Source: Burkholderiales bacterium
GTDB lineage: Bacteria > Pseudomonadota > Gammaproteobacteria > Burkholderiales > Burkholderiaceae_C
Assembly: GCA_947372225.1 (NCBI GenBank)
Contig: CANBSV010000071.1
Location: 1 to 13,713, forward strand
Reading direction: 5' to 3'
DNA length: 13,713 nt
Part shown: one piece after another, positions 12,532 through 13,713 of the stretch
How the letters are laid out: each line of letters begins with the position of its first letter
Numbering within the stretch: position 1 is the first letter of the stretch
Translations under genes and position numbers: made by a program
The notes under the pieces: generated by a model
The model's database searches: none
What the model was told of the DNA's origin: nothing
The model's input: only the letters and a program-made list of their open reading frames with translations

Positions 12532-13713
12532 ATGAGTGAATCGATCCCTTCGGACGACGACGCAAAAAAGACTGCCAAAGCCGCTGACGACGCAGCCCAA
12601 AGTGCAGCGTATGGCGAAGGCAGCATCCAGATCCTTGAGGGTCTCGAGGCCGTGCGCAAGCGTCCTGGCATGTACATCGGCGACACGTCTGACGGCACCG
12701 GCTTGCATCACCTGGTGTTCGAGGTGGTCGACAACTCGATCGACGAGTCGCTGGCCGGCCATTGCGACGACATCGTGGTCACGATCCACTCCGACAACTC
12801 GATTTCCGTCACCGACAACGGCCGCGGCATTCCCACCGGCGTCAAGATGGACGACAAGCACGAGCCCAAGCGCAGTGCCGCCGAAATCGCGCTGACCGAA
12901 CTCCACGCCGGTGGCAAGTTCAACCAGAACAGCTACAAGGTCTCGGGCGGCCTGCATGGTGTGGGTGTGAGTTGCGTCAATGGCTTGAGCAAATGGCTGC
13001 GCCTGACCGTGCGCCGCGACGGCAAGACGCACTTCATGGAGTTCAAGCAGGGCATTCCGCAAGACCGTCTGGTCGAGGTGAGAGACGGCTTCGAGATCTC
13101 GCCCATGCGCATCACGGGCGACACCGAAAAGCGCGGTACCGAGGTGCACTTTCTGCCCGATCTGGAAATCTTCTCGAACATCGATTTCCACTACGACATC
13201 ATCGCCAAGAAGCTGCGCGAGCTGAGCTTCCTGAACAACGGCGTGAAGATCCGCCTGGTCGACGAGCGCAACAACAAGGAAGACACCTTTGCCTACGCCG
13301 GCGGCGTCAAGGGCTTCGTGCAGTTCATCAACACCGGCAAGAAGGTTTTGCACCCGACCATCTTCGGCGCCACCGGTGAAAAGCTCAGCGACCAGGGCAC
13401 CACCATCACCACCGATGTGGCCATGCAGTGGAACGACGGCTACAGCGAGAACGTTCTCTGCTTCACCAACAACATCCCGCAGCGCGACGGCGGCACGCAC
13501 CTGACCGGGCTGCGCGCAGCGATGACGCGGGTCATCAACAAGTACATCGACGACAACGAACTGGCGAAGAAGGCCAAGGTCGAAGTGACCGGCGACGACA
13601 TGCGCGAAGGCCTGTGCTGCGTGCTGAGTGTGAAAGTGCCCGAACCCAAGTTCAGCAGCCAGACGAAAGACAAGCTCGTCAGCAGTGAAGTGCGCGGGCC
13701 AGTGGAAGATGTG
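12532..13713 (+). CDS. gyrB: DNA gyrase subunit B, N-terminal part (runs off the right edge)
   Basis: GyrB is the ATPase subunit of DNA gyrase, which introduces negative supercoils with GyrA. The first 394 codons are present, about half the gene, with no stop before the edge. The GHKL ATP-binding domain is complete. It shows EGLEAVRKRPGMYIGDT (36-52), EVVDNSIDE with the catalytic glutamate/Asn68 region (64-72), DNGRGIP (95-101) and the ATP-lid GGLHGVG (139-145), followed by the transducer domain with the CFTNNIPQRDGGTH region. The conserved part is preceded by about 28 residues rich in Asp, Lys and Ala, roughly 22 longer than in E. coli. The ATG at 12532 follows an A-rich AGAAAAACTT stretch with no clear Shine-Dalgarno sequence. 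Confidence 0.98.
   Translation, partial: MSESIPSDDDAKKTAKAADDAAQSAAYGEGSIQILEGLEAVRKRPGMYIGDTSDGTGLHHLVFEVVDNSIDESLAGHCDDIVVTIHSDNSISVTDNGRGIPTGVKMDDKHEPKRSAAEIALTELHAGGKFNQNSYKVSGGLHGVGVSCVNGLSKWLRLTVRRDGKTHFMEFKQGIPQDRLVEVRDGFEISPMRITGDTEKRGTEVHFLPDLEIFSNIDFHYDIIAKKLRELSFLNNGVKIRLVDERNNKEDTFAYAGGVKGFVQFINTGKKVLHPTIFGATGEKLSDQGTTITTDVAMQWNDGYSENVLCFTNNIPQRDGGTHLTGLRAAMTRVINKYIDDNELAKKAKVEVTGDDMREGLCCVLSVKVPEPKFSSQTKDKLVSSEVRGPVEDV

Noticed and set aside
12520..13500. 326-codon minus-strand open frame opposite gyrB
   Set aside because: Same reason; gyrB itself is unmistakable on the plus strand, and the absence of a stop at the edge explains why it is easily missed.

Overview
The window is a conserved chromosomal core segment spanning a replication-origin neighbourhood. 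Protein sequences, high GC content and gene order (mnmE-yidC-yidD-rnpA-rpmH on the minus strand, then dnaA-dnaN-gyrB on the plus strand) point to a betaproteobacterium of the order Burkholderiales, probably near Comamonadaceae. This is judged from remembered family features, such as a long RnpA with an insertion and a YidC starting MTEMRR, and not from a database search. No mobile elements, tRNA or rRNA genes, or CRISPR arrays were seen.

Left part (1-2677, minus strand): the 5' end of surA (cut by the window edge) lies directly downstream of lptD and overlaps it by 8 bp. Together they encode an outer-membrane protein chaperone and the LPS translocon barrel. Divergent from lptD is a tight plus-strand cluster (2836-5226). 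It holds an AmgK-like sugar kinase of cell-wall recycling, adenine phosphoribosyltransferase (apt), and a membrane fatty-acid-hydroxylase/sterol-desaturase family protein whose substrate is unknown. The nucleotidyltransferase murU, the usual partner of amgK, is not next to it here.

Middle (5256-9380, minus strand): the compact operon rpmH-rnpA-yidD-yidC-mnmE runs leftward from a good sigma70-type promoter at 9453-9481. It encodes ribosomal protein L34, the RNase P protein, two membrane-insertion factors and a tRNA-modification GTPase. yidD overlaps rnpA by 4 bp and yidC by 8 bp. It converges on the desaturase gene with only 29 bp between the stop codons.

Right part (9617-13713, plus strand): dnaA, dnaN and the first 394 codons of gyrB. 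A perfect DnaA box (TGTGGATAA) lies 62 bp upstream of dnaA. The 241-bp dnaA-dnaN spacer holds several near-consensus DnaA boxes in one orientation, an AT-richer stretch and a 12-bp imperfect inverted repeat overlapping the best box; this is the leading candidate for oriC. The dnaN-gyrB spacer contains three short GC-rich hairpins. No spacer exceeds 300 bp.

No clearly new biological system is visible. The observations most worth checking are the structured dnaA-dnaN spacer, amgK without murU, the uncertain 5' end of lptD, and the divergent RnpA.
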